Shown here in pieces: positions 36,760-48,902 of a stretch of 64,000 bases of DNA. How positions within the stretch are numbered: position 1 is the first letter of the stretch; every line of letters begins with the position of its first letter. A program made the position numbers and the translations under genes. The notes beneath the pieces are model-generated. The model ran no database searches and was not told where the DNA came from. It was given only the letters and a program-made list of their open reading frames with translations. Source of the stretch: Tubulanus polymorphus (Eukaryota > Nemertea > Palaeonemertea > Tubulaniformes > Tubulanidae); NCBI RefSeq assembly GCF_964204645.1, contig NC_134026.1, forward strand, positions 2,108,001-2,172,000, written 5' to 3'.

Positions 36760-38789
36760 CTCGTTATTCTAAAATGTTGAAAATGAACCGGCACCTGTGT
36801 GGCTGGATTCAATACTACTCGGTTTAACGCTGATAACCGCTTTACATTTTAGTATGTGAGACAAAGTCATATGTTTTATCAGAGACAAAATCAATCAAAA
36901 TATATATAGTTATCTTACTAACTACAGCTTTTTAAAATCGCGGTGTTTCAATGTTTTCCCTTTTCAGTCAATTTTGTAAACGCTGATACAAGCAATAAAC
37001 TCGCTTGATCTGTACTTTCGTTATTCTAAGGAAAATCACATCCCCGGGAGACGTCAGCGACTTCGTCGTTTGAGCGCGGTAAGTGCATCAACTCTACGAG
37101 TAACCAAATCTAAGAGGTAATTAGGAGTTATGTAGCGAGCGCCAACGGGCTTGAAAACTATACGACAGATACTTTATGATAAAAACCCTGAAACCCACGC
37201 GGACTCGAGTCGTAGTACGTACGTACATTTTAGCAGTGGACAGAATTACACGATTATCACATTCTTCGCATCGCGAGAAATCGATGATGAAATTACTTGC
37301 GCATAAAGATTCTTAACATGGCTGTAATCTTTGTATTTCCCTATTATACATTTATCAGGGGATTTAGGATTGAGACGAATGCGTTCTGACGATTAATTTT
37401 CATACTCGTTGAACGGAAACAACTTTCGACTTCCTCTCGAGAGACCGCGTTCGACTCGCTTATCTAATTCGCGATTCTAGTTCAGTCAGCACGTTTCGCC
37501 GGAGCGAAAACCGGATTTTACGGCGAATTAACGCCGAAGATTTCTCTCATTAAATGTAAAACTAGGAAACTCATTAGACGGTAAACAATGAAGCTATCTC
37601 TCGTTCTCCCGGGTGACATTCCGCATCAACAGATTAATATAGCATCGAATTACTGGTCTATCTGACACAATAAAACACCGAGTGAAACAGAAAACCATCA
37701 GTAATTAAATTATCGCTAACAGCTTTTTTACACGTCGAATTATCTGCATGTTGAATCTGCCGAGATTAAGTCATAACGTATTAATGATTTACGTCGCCTC
37801 GGGGACATTTTTCGATAAGTTGATTCTAATGGATTCTTCTCTCCAAACGCTCGAGTAACTACTGTACGTTAGGCCTATGGAGATCAGAGATATTACATCG
37901 CATCGAAAAATACCAACTCATCAAAGTTGTTTTTAGCCTCATGTCTTCAAAAGAAACTCGAACACGAAGTGATCATAGAACCCTATGGGTCTACTATAGA
38001 ACGACAGATCAGAGACCAAAACACTCATGAATTCTTGATGTCAACTCTTTAGTGAAGTGTCTGTAACAGGAAATGATTTCGTGATCAGTGCTTTTCAACG
38101 TCAAGTAGAAGCTCATCAGAAACACATTCGTCCGAAAGGCTTAATCAACAAAGTCAATTGGTCTGACTGCCAGTAGTTACATTAGGACACAATATATATC
38201 TATGTACCCATGACGTATATGCTTAAATAAATATATCTAAGGTATTGTATGTGTGTATACATGTACAGGTTATGGCGCAAAAAAAACGGTAAACGCTCAT
38301 TAGCGATTCAACACATTCATTTTGCATAGTTCGTGACACGAACAATAAGTTGCTTGATGATCAATGAGAAATAATGGTTCCCTTGGTAATCTAATTGCCT
38401 TTCTGATCTGATGGGTTGTTGTTAAATGATTAATCAACAATTCCCATCGGATAATTAAGTTAACAGGATCGAAGATCCTTTCGTTTTAGGTTAGACGACC
38501 GGCAGTTGTAAATAGATAATGTCTGCTGAATAAAGCAGGAAAGAAACGTGCTCAGAATATATTGATATATCTGCAAAAAAATCATTTCGGTGTTTCATTT
38601 CTCTTCTAGGAAAAATGACGAACTTGATCGACGGGTTAGCGTTTCACGGTTGAATTTCGCATTTAAAAAGGAAGCGGTCAACAGAGGCTGTAGTGCGTGA
38701 GACGTTGTTCCTGGCGACACTTTATCACACTGTCTCGTGCTCTCTCATTCCAGAGAACTCACGAATCGATCAAAAATCGGTTATTCTTA

Positions 38790-38905
38790 AGATTCCAGAT
38801 ATAGATTCACGACGAGTTCATCCGCCTCGCCAGGTATAGACATCAACGATGCTATTTTAGTGCTGAACTGCATCGTCCAGAATTTGGGTTCGAATCCTCG
38901 AAAAA
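38790..38905 (+). repeat. tRNA-like SINE fragment, copy 1
   Basis: Contains a perfect Pol III B box (GGGTTCGAATCC at 38885-38896) preceded by GATTCCA, CCGCCT, CCAGG and CGATGCT words that recur in the same order at 43149-43265. It does not fold into a complete tRNA, so it is a tRNA-derived repeat rather than a gene. Confidence 0.5.
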
Positions 38906-41514
38906 AGCATTTCACAAAACGAACGAACGAGAATCACAAATGTCGAAGAGAAGTCGTCTTGCAATAAAGATTCAAAACGCGCATGGTTGACAGAGATAAG
39001 TGGAAAACATTTGGATTAACATGCCAGCCGGCTAAAATAGATTACCATAATATCGGCTGTTACCAGTTGAAAGAAAAGATAAATCCTAGCAACATTAATC
39101 AGTGTCTCTGTATTTCAGTCAATGCACAGCGTCAGGAGAAGCGTTTGAAATATATTCCCTTTTTCCGAGTCACGTACGCAAATATCTTTAGGCGAAGACA
39201 AGCAGCGAAACATTTTTTCTTCGTATAACCGAAACTCCAATCATGATTTTATTTATAAAGGTTCATTAGTCTTTAATTAAACTCTGACTACGAGGGTTAT
39301 TTATGAGGTTTTATTTACATATACTTTCATCAGTGAATAAACGTGTTTTCGGCGAGTTCAGGTTATAAAGGTGGAACCGAATAATCGAGAGCGTGTTGAT
39401 TAGTTTGATTCGGTCGATAGTTAATTACAGCGCCAGAGGTATCCGATAGTTTACTTACTGCTGCCTGGTGTAGAGAGGGACAACACAACATAAATTTTCT
39501 GATAGCGTGACAACCACATCGCTTCAACAGCACTATTTACACTGGATCATACCGAGTCATATAGTTATATTAATCACCCAACAGGGGGCACAATCTTGCG
39601 GCCATCTTCACTTAAATATAATTGACAGAGTTGCATAAGATTTAGTGTGCAGGTCCTCAGATTTCGTCCTCAGATTGTATGTATAGCGAACAGCGGATCG
39701 TTTCACAAAGTAGCGATTACTGGTACTGATACAAAGGATTTGAAACTAACTCCACACGAAGCCGACTGTACAATGTTGACACACCCGTTTGCCGTGTTTC
39801 ATCTAAATGGTGATTTTTGGGTTATAATTTGATAGTATTTTATGTGCTATAGTGATTAAGAGATGCTGTTGTAGCTGGTAAAATGAAATATACAAATGAT
39901 ATATTTTGGCTTTTAGCCGTAAATAAAACATGAATGAATCTGTTCATATATTCAAGACAACAGGGTTTAACAAGTTCCAGGGTTTGATAATTTGCTTGAT
40001 CGTACTAGAATATGGAGGAAGATCCATTCCTCGAACTATTCTAAAAGTATGGAAGTGTTCAGTCGAGAAAGATTCGGCGAAAGGAATACGTACACATTGA
40101 ACAAATTGATTCCATCGCCCTAGCACAAATTGAGGATGTCAATAAAAAATGTTCGCATTTTTAAGTATGGTTTCGGTGGATTAATTTTTAGTATCGTATA
40201 GTATCTACTGTACGCGGAAATCCACTAGGAATCTCCGAAATACGATAAACTGAAGCTATTTCCAATAAATAACATCGCAGGGTCATCGTTTGTCATCTAG
40301 TTGTCTATAAAGCATTGATCCGGCTAGATATGAGATACGATAACTATTCAGAATTGGAATCAATGTCACACAGGGTCTCGAATAGAGTACACGCACGCTG
40401 CGATTTATTCACGATACAAGATAGAAGAATAAGAAGTGGGAATACATTTTAAGATTACAATCTACAAGTCCTTGGGAGATTGCTGCGGTATATCGATGTG
40501 TCATCTGAACAACGTATCAACCGCTAGTACACGAAAAACAGTTGTGATTCAACATCGCGACAGATCTAGATTCTCAAGCCTACCGAAAAACAAGTTTCGG
40601 GAAATCGGAAACAAGTTTCAAAGTGGGTGTAAATCGTACTGATGATTTCACGTGACTTGTTTTGTGTTTATAACGTCCCACTAAACAAATGAGTCTGCTG
40701 TTCATCTAACATTTCATTGTTCGTAAAGCCCAAAACAGAACAGGAGGCAAAAACATGTTTCCAAGCGTTTCCTTATGTCGTCTGCGTTTACGAGAAACGA
40801 TGTCTACCGATATCAAACATTTTTGATTTCGTGTTTCTCAGCGTCCTGTACGTTTGGCTTTACTGTTCGTTATCAGACCCAAACCCTTATGAAATAGAAT
40901 AATAAAACAATATCGAAATGAATTTTGAAATGGTAGATTCTTCTTGTTAAATGAAAAATAAATCACAATAACGTGACCGGTCCTTTAAAATCGAGCTTAC
41001 GGAATTTCGTAGATTGTATTATCACCATCTTATCGACTTATCATCGATCGATGGCTAAATACTCTGATCGGTATACGCTTCAGTTTATCAGTCGACACTC
41101 ATGTAATTCAAATGACCTGCTGCAGATTTCGTCGACGCGATCAACTGTAAGTTTATGGGCTTTAATTACAACCGTGCTGAATTTCGATACACACGACAAG
41201 CCGGAATGACTGTGGGGGAAGCAGAATTTGTAATTCGACCAGAATTGCATTAAAGATAGGACACAGACGCATCTTAGAAGCGCTATATGTAGCCATTGAA
41301 TGTAACACTTTTCATAACACTCCTATTTGCTTCAGCTTGTTCTAAACAAGACAACTACCTTTATCAAGTTCATTGATGCCTTGAAAAATAACACAGATAT
41401 CGCTTAACAATATAGATGATATATAATATGATATAAATATGATATTGAGGATCATTAAAGTTATTTTGGATTTGAATACATCGATATTTCAATTGAATTG
41501 ACCGGCAACCAGTC

Positions 41515-41697
41515 TAGCCCCGATATGTTGATGACGTAGTGCACACATCCTCTCAAAAATAATAATCAAAATTCATCAAAGTTTTGAAATATTTCTAATT
41601 ACAAAATATACGCAAAAATCCACAATTGTAATTACTATTAAGAAACGTCAATATTGATGACGTAGTGCACATCGACTCGACGCACAAAACCCGTTAA
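41515..41697 (-). repeat. Dispersed repeat, copy 2, with direct terminal repeats
   Basis: Inverted relative to copy 1 at 27658. The two terminal TGCACTACGTCATCAA(T/C)AT words are 126 bases apart (125 in copy 1), and the outer flanks also align (GGGGCTA and GGGTT...GAGTC). Confidence 0.7.
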
Positions 41698-43148
41698 ATT
41701 ACGCATGTATGTAAACATTATTGTAACGGTTTTTTCACGGCGCCAAAATGTTCATTAAATTATTGTCGTTCCGCATTCATACATTCTTTAACAGCAGTAT
41801 TTTACTCTTTTGATATCTATACATGTATAATATGTGCAACTGCCTTCGCGAGATCAAATAAAGTTTGCTTTCACGTGGATTAGTTGTTTATTCAGCGCCT
41901 AAAAACGAAGCGTTCGAGATAGTGAAGGGTATCGAACGGCTGAGTCTCTCACACAGAAAACTAATATCTTCTTGTTGAATGGAAAGAATAATTACGTCTA
42001 ATGATGTGTGATAACTTGAGGTAATGCAAGCATTTGATAATCAGTCAAACATATTCTTTTTCCATTGGTGATTAATGACTGCAGTCAAACATGTACGTAT
42101 ACACTATTATTTATGAGCCTTCATTATATGTCTCATCATTCCTAAACATTTAGTGCTTATAAAAACAAAATCTGAAAAATTTTCAAATCTCTATTAAATC
42201 TCCATGAAAATAAAGTGAATTCAGTGCTTTATTCAGTGCTTAAAATCACTTCTTTTATATTGTTCTTATCAATGATTTATTCTTGGAAATAAAACGTTTT
42301 TTGGTGCTGTTACCCAAACACTCAAATCCAGTTTCTCGCTTTATTTTCAAACTAAACAGTTTTTTTTTCTCAGAATGATGGGATTTGAACATTTGTATTT
42401 TTCCACGAGTTGCAGGAGTTGCTTTTCAAGTGAAAAATCAATGAAATTCAAACTACATTGTCGGCGTCTTCCTCTCCTGAACGCGTTCTACATCGTACGG
42501 TTTCATTTCACGAGAATATTCTCTTTTGCGTGAATAGAAGAAACTCTTGCGACGACGGAAATAATCGAAGCGACGTTTTTCATCTGGCGTCTTCACCGTG
42601 GCGCGTATTTCTTGAAATTAAAGTGCAATATTTCATACGCTCAAATCGCAATTGAATGTGACTGGGTGCAGGGTTACGCGTCGAAAGCTAATTCAAAAAA
42701 GTTAATCATTTTCCACTGAAATATATTGGATATTAACGGCATGAAAATTTGCGGCGGTGACATCAGTCAATATTGGCAATAGAACCTGTACACAGTGTTA
42801 ATCAAATACAAAAAAACCATCCAGCAATATGAACGAGCATCATAGGATATAATACATCGAATAGCTTGTGAACTCTAGATGGCCCAACTAAATTAATTAA
42901 TGATATATATGCTCATGATTGAACTGGTATATACGTGTCTATTTTTGTAAAAAGGCCTACCAGTGATTAACCACATTTAAAGTTATTCAAATATCATCAA
43001 ATTCTGAAAAAATATCGATAATCAGCTTCGGTAATCATCGGGTCGAGCAGGAAAAGCACGTGACCGCGTTATATAGGTTGGCTTTATTCCCAATCATCTA
43101 ATTCTCTCATTCATGAGAATTTTATGAATCAAACAGTTCATTCTGAAG

Positions 43149-43265
43149 ATTCCAAGCACAGTACCGGTATCACAGACGGGTCACCCGCCTTCCCAGGCGA
43201 CATCGTCTACGATGCTGAAGTGCCACGTACATAATTTGGGTTCGAAACCTTGAATAATGGAATTG
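43149..43265 (+). repeat. tRNA-like SINE fragment, copy 2
   Basis: Shares ordered blocks with 38790-38905 and has a B box GGGTTCGAAACC at 43238-43249. Diverged, no complete cloverleaf. Confidence 0.5.
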
Positions 43266-46028
43266 AGACAACGCACGAACATAGCGGATCTATCACTGTG
43301 TCCCACATCATATCCCCACGTCAGTCGTCTATGGATACATTTGAAGGAGTGGCCTGGGTAATTTTGAACTATTATATTTCAATAGTTTAATGAACTGTTA
43401 TTATCACCATCGATTTCATACGTTCAATATTTGCACGATTCGTGTACCGCGACGTTGATCCTAGATTTACAGAATCAATTTTCTCGCAATCATGACTACG
43501 AATCCGTTTTCTGTTGACAGGCAATTCCGTTGAGTTGGATGTAACGGTATCTCGTAAGCGTGTCTGGAAGCGTTTTACAGCCTGAATACCGAACCATCTG
43601 TATTCTATCTGAATACAGAATTCCTGAAGTAAACACGATATACATGTACATATTTTAGCCGTTGCAGTGTCAACATACTGAAATATGATGCTAAAACCGA
43701 ACTAAAACTAATCAATCGGTTACAGATAATATTACAACCACACCATCCACTCTGGACGGACGTTGAATCATTATTTATGTGTTATTCGCTCCTCTACTGG
43801 ACAGTTACTGGTGTATTAAAGATCTAAATGGGCAGCGAGCTCTGAGAATAATTCGACGCCAGTATGTGATGACAATGTCAATTTCCATCCGGCAAGCGGC
43901 AGGAAAATTTAATAATCGACAGCCTACAGGCCGTCCGTCATCAACTGACAGATATGTACGTAAATCGAGTCAGAGTTGCTGTTAGCAATACGGTGCTTTG
44001 GTCTCCGGGAGGTTATCTAACTCTGCAAGATTATCGCTTCACTTATCATCAACAGACTGCTGGTCAGAATATTTGACGTAATAAGCAATATTTTCATGAG
44101 AATGTCGAATGATATATTTCGATGTAAATCGACGGTGTAATAGACATCGGTTTTTAAAACAGATGTCGTTGAAAGACTCCTCTACAAATTGGGTACGGTA
44201 TATCACAGTTGAGTAGAATATGTATGACTCGAGATTTGAATAACTGGAAATCAACTCACTGAAGTCCAACCAAGCCAAGAAATTGGAAATGGATCCCAAA
44301 GAACATTCCAGAACTCAACATTGCTGAAAAGAACACGCCTTAAAACTGATTTCTGACGACAAGGAAGAACTTGCTTTGAAGTTAAATAATTAGATTCTAC
44401 TCGATAGCCTCGTATAAAATTAGTCATTATGAATGTAATAAAGGCTAGACATTTTATACAGAGACATAATGACCGTATTCTATACGATGCAGTGTACACA
44501 CGATCCTACAGATGCTACGGCGTTATCTCTCGTTTTTGATTGTTGAGAGGACTACTTCACCCTGGCAAAATGTACTATCGGATGCAGTGAAACTGCTTAA
44601 TGAATTCGGTACAACTGGATGGCTATTATCGTCGTGCCAGTGTTCTGATGTATTTCTTTCTGAACGGTTTCAACGAGCAATTATCGCGTCACTTGTTATA
44701 TGCTGGCTGAAATTGTATTTCTCATATAGCGGCGAAGCTCGTTCGCCGGACGAACGGGTGAAAAAGACATTACTCTGAATGGGTTGTTCTCCTAGTAAAA
44801 ACGATCCCAATCAGCGATAACGTATACTGAAAACAGATTTCAGCCGTTGGAACTTCTCATCGCAAAGAAAGATTTCCAGACGTACCAATTTAAATTATAA
44901 CTTTTATAATCGAAACATCATTTCCAGTGTAAGAACAGAAGAATTCAGTGGCTTAGCGAGATTAGATAGAGCACCTGTTCTTAATCATAATTTACTCTGG
45001 TTTCCCGCTCAGCGAGTATCAACAAAATACAGATCTTACCAAACCGTTTACAAACTCAGTCGATATATGAGTAAATAAAACTACGCCGATACTCAACTTC
45101 CTGCTGCCAAATGTTGTAAAACTTTATTCTATTCAAACGAGTGAAAATGAAGTTTTCGATAGATTCAAGCTTGACAGAAACAGACGCGAAAATACTTCGC
45201 CACTTTGTATATATATGTATGTATGTATAGCTTACAGTTTTTGACGGTAAAGTGAAAGGTTTTCCGGCAAGCTAATCGCAAAATGATTGACGACGTTTTC
45301 TCAAAAACTAGTGCATATACTACTTAATATACGCGCACAATTACAGGTTACATCAAATTTCGTCGCAGCGGTAACATTTACGCATATCGACGGTATAAAG
45401 TTTACCGACGTCTGGTGCCGATGACAAACGATGACAAACCTGATATAATCAACAGGAAATTGGCCATCTACAATTCAAGTCAGGTTTTCTTGTCTGCGTG
45501 GTGATAAAATATAAGTCTCACGCCGCATATGGTGTGAAGTTTTATAACGTGAAAACGTCAGAAGGCAAGCCGCTGAAATGGATCGCTACCGTATACACGA
45601 AAAGCCATCAATTCAAATTTTACAAATTTTGAATAGAAATCACACGTGACTTGAACTTGCGAATATGACGAAAACCTGACTGTAGAATCTCTAGTTAGAC
45701 GAGCTACAAATACACGAAAAGCGGAATTGTAAAAAAAAAATGTACCATGGCATTTATTTTCTTCGAAAAACATTTTTTGATCGAAGTGCGTTATTTTGAG
45801 AACGAGTGTTTGGATTGTATGAAAATCGTTTAGAAAAATATTTCTCGCTTACAGCATTTTGCTTAAAACAGCTGATGACTAAGCGATCACCATCCAGCAC
45901 TTGTAATCCACGAACAGAAGTTCATTCTCTTCAGTTATGAGAAATATTCGTTTCATGAAATCTAAACAAATCATAAATCCTAATTTTCAAGCTGCATAAC
46001 ACACAGTTTAGCACAGATTTTAATGTCA

Positions 46029-46688
46029 TCATTCATCTTCAAAAAACCTCCTCGAAATGAGTGAACGTCGAAGATTCGGCTTAGTTGATTCCATCGGTTT
46101 GTCACGTAATGATATCTGAAAACGAAAATCACAGAAACTAAGATTATAGATTTAATCGCCATGCAGTACATACCGCATGCAAATATGGGATTGGTTTGAG
46201 ATTGATTCAAACTTTAGCGAAATTTCGTTTTCAAAAGTGAAAAATAAGTTTAAATTCATAACTTACCAGAATATTTGAGTTGTGAAGAATGAATCTATCC
46301 TCGATGAATTGATATTCCGAATGTTCAATGTTGAAAGTTATAGAAACGTCTTCTTCAGTTGACCGCTCTCAATTCAACCGCTGCCGCTCGAAATATTCAA
46401 ATAGAGTAAAACGTAAAACATCGACATACTGGTTAACGTTAAAAACAGAGAAAAACCGAGGATTAAAACTCGAACGCTGAAACACATTGTTAGTTTATAA
46501 CTGTAACTAAGTAACGATGATTCCACTACGGACGGAGGTACCGACGATCTGACGTAAGAACGCTTCAACATTTTGTGTCGTTTAAATCGGTTCCGACGTA
46601 AAATTGTTAACGCGATTACGCCGGCAGCGTATGGTTGTTCCTCGTAACGACTGACGTTAAGAACCGAACGACGTTTAACGTCTGGCAA
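46029..46688 (-). pseudogene. Candidate single-pass membrane protein, broken or mis-modelled
   Basis: A minus-strand frame of about 104 codons (46688-46374) with gene-like codon use contains a clear membrane helix (residues about 70-98, LILGFSLFLTLTSMSMFYVL). It hits a TGA at 46376. Shortly downstream another frame is open to a strong donor at 46267 (ATTCTG then GTAAGT), and an acceptor at 46116 leads to a 28-codon terminal frame ending at 46029. The pieces look like one type II or small membrane protein interrupted by a frame change, but no orthologue is recognised and an unknown intron is equally possible. Confidence 0.25.
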
Positions 46689-47120
46689 TCATACGTTACG
46701 CTTCAAACGCTGCTAGCGTACTGGAATCAACGTCCTCGTTGAAATACTTATCGCCCGTACTACAATTCTATAGCAATCGAATCCCCATCCTTTTAAAGAA
46801 TGTCAACATCTTTCTTTGTGAATGAACGTGGTTTCATGGTTTCAATATCTAAACATGAAAATCTAAGGTAGATATAGCTGCAAAACAGCGAAAATAGGTT
46901 TCGGCCTTTGTGACGCCGACACCTCAAGTTACGTGCAGGTCGTCCGGCTACGGAGAAACTTGTGTTGAATTATTCGTCTATTACCAAAAATATATTATAT
47001 TTATCTTGTGTCTTTTCTAATGTATATTTGCTTTTACCATATTCATAATCGAAAATAACATTTCATTGGCTGGACGACATACGACAAATGATCAGATCGA
47101 TGTGCCAAAGAGAGGGAGAG

Positions 47121-47340
47121 GGACAGGGCCGGGGTGAGGTAGAGGGAGTTTGACAGGGCCGGGATGAGGGAGAGGGACAGGGCCGGGGTGAGGGACAGGG
47201 CCGGGGTGAGGGACAGGGACAGGGCCGGGGTGAGGGACAGGGACAGGGCCGGGGTGAGGGACAGGGACAGGGACAGGACCGGGTGAGGGACAGGGCCGGG
47301 GCGAGGGAGAGGGACAGGGCCGGGGTGAGGTATAGGGGGT
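47121..47340. repeat. G-rich minisatellite (18- and 24-bp units)
   Basis: Repeated GGGACAGGGCCGGGGTGA words on the plus strand, about ten units in two lengths. Runs of three or more G at short spacing give strong potential for G-quadruplex on this strand. The open Pro-rich frames on the minus strand follow from unit lengths divisible by three. Confidence 0.9.
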
Positions 47341-47809
47341 GGGTGAGAATGCGTGCACTTATTTCCAATTCGCGCCGAATGAAAACAAAATCCGTTTCGG
47401 AAGCGCAAATATACATTTGGGCACGGTCCAATGGGAAGAAATTGTGCATCTGCATTTTTAGTAGTTTAAAGAGTCCGCTATGAATATGATCAAATAAACT
47501 TTATTAAACTGGGCAAACGAAACTGTAGATTTATTGTCATGATTTGAGTCGCAACTATTATCCACGCACGTTTTTTTCTTTGGAATGAAATTAAACAGCT
47601 TGGAAAAACAGAGTTTCAGCTTACATGACTAACATTGTGAGTCCGAATAAGCTTTATTACGCGTTGCATCTAAATATGTGCTTAGGGAAATATAGACGTC
47701 GTTTATTTGTCTTCGTAATAAAAGTTTCACTTATTGGCACAAGCTTTGATTATGACCAGGTATATATTATGCTGAAGAACTATTTTTATATCAGCGATCT
47801 AGAAGCGCG

Positions 47810-48033
47810 ATGGAAACTGCTTTATTTTCTTGTTGTCTCCTGTTACTATCGGTTACCTACGGTAAGCTTGCACCACCATCTCCTTAATATTTTGTGAGTT
47901 AAATCGGGTATAGAAAAATCTAATCTCGGCAGTTGAAGATCTTACATCACTTTTCGGCTTCGAGAAAGTTCATTTGCTCGGTTATAAATTTATAATTTCA
48001 GCTTTTACAGCGAATATAGGGGTCAAACGCAGC
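47810..48033 (+). CDS. Orphan signal-peptide exons of an unassigned secreted protein
   Basis: Exon 47810-47861 encodes METALFSCCLLLLSVTY, a classical signal peptide, and ends at donor GTAAGC. A second exon 48002-48033 (acceptor ATTTCAG, donor GTAAGT) joins in phase 1 and adds AFTANIGVKRS, ending in a dibasic-type site. A possible third exon starts at 48589 (acceptor TGTATTTCAG) and stays open to 48887, but it overlaps the likely promoter of the large gene and has little protein character. The design resembles the peptide precursor at 3.7 kb. The 3' part remains unresolved. Confidence 0.4.
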
Positions 48034-48799
48034 GTAAGTTTAAGATATACGTAGCATTTTTATATCCCTGGAAAACAAACGAGGCGGTCACTCAAATTCC
48101 CGACAGTCCAAAAGATTCACACGTTGGAAATCGGTACAGTATAAAGATAGGCGCCTTAGTCCTATCAGTGACTTTCTTTGCCAAAATTCCGATTCTGCTA
48201 CCGATTTTGCATAGATCAACACTTTCGCTAGGCATGCGTCAAGGTGTGACAGAGCCCCCTATATGAAGATATCGTATATACAAGTGAGACACGACATCCA
48301 TTGCGGCGGTCCCGTAAATGAATTATCCCAAGTCTAGAACCTCTTAGCAAGGAATAAGAATCTCTTTAGAGGGATTCACCCAATAATCCTCAGTATTAAC
48401 AGTAAGCCGGTCTCACTAATGTAATGAAAGAAACGTTGAACGTTGCACTGAGGAAGATCGTTATTTGCCTTCAGTAGTTTTGATTGTTGAAAGTAAGGCC
48501 ATAATTGATATATACAATGTTCATTGTATTAGCTACGTCTATTATTATTATGTACGCCACACGTAATTACAAAATCGTGTATTTCAGCTGTGTTCAATTC
48601 GTTGTATCGCAACACATTCAATGAAATATATCGTATTCAGCTGTTCCAGTGGTTTCCACGTTTGGGCAAACATCACTTTGACCCTTACTGCAGGTGGACA
48701 GACATTTAGATTGTCATTTTCGACGCGGGTGATCAGCAAACCGAAAATGTTTAAGTTACAGCTGGTATCAGAACAAACGCTTTTTAATGTTGATGAATC

Positions 48800-48807
48800 T
48801 ATAAAAT
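48800..48807 (+). promoter_or_regulatory. TATA box (TATAAAAT) of the large mosaic gene
   Basis: Lies 103 bases before the ATG at 48903, giving a predicted start site near 48830 and a 5' leader of about 70 bases. Confidence 0.4.
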
Positions 48808-48902
48808 CTGTTAGTTTATTTTGTTCGGTCTCAGTTTTGGTCACTCGTTTACACTTCGTACACGTCATCGAGTTCATTCCTGGGTAAAGCTAAACCTTGG
48901 GT

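Larger units (their letters stand above)
36760..46028. other. Gene-poor interval with dispersed repeats
   Basis: No supported protein-coding exon over about 9 kb. The frame at 38983-39228 (81 codons) and that at 44512-44778 (88 codons) start with ATG but show no domain or splice support. Repeats found here are listed separately. Confidence 0.35.

Noticed and set aside
38821-38900. Possible functional tRNA with a perfect B box
   Set aside because: No acceptor or anticodon stem can be paired. A related copy at 43.2 kb indicates a SINE-like repeat.
38983-39228. 81-codon frame with a few cysteines, WSC-like at first glance
   Set aside because: Cysteine spacing does not fit WSC or another known module, and no splice partners exist.
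47043-47455. Pro/Ser-rich minus-strand proteins
   Set aside because: Product of the G-rich minisatellite read in three frames. No independent coding evidence.
48584-48887. Open frames on both strands before the mosaic gene
   Set aside because: Both strands are open, the likely TATA box of the mosaic gene lies inside, and neither translation shows a recognisable fold. Kept only as a possible third exon of the orphan secreted gene.
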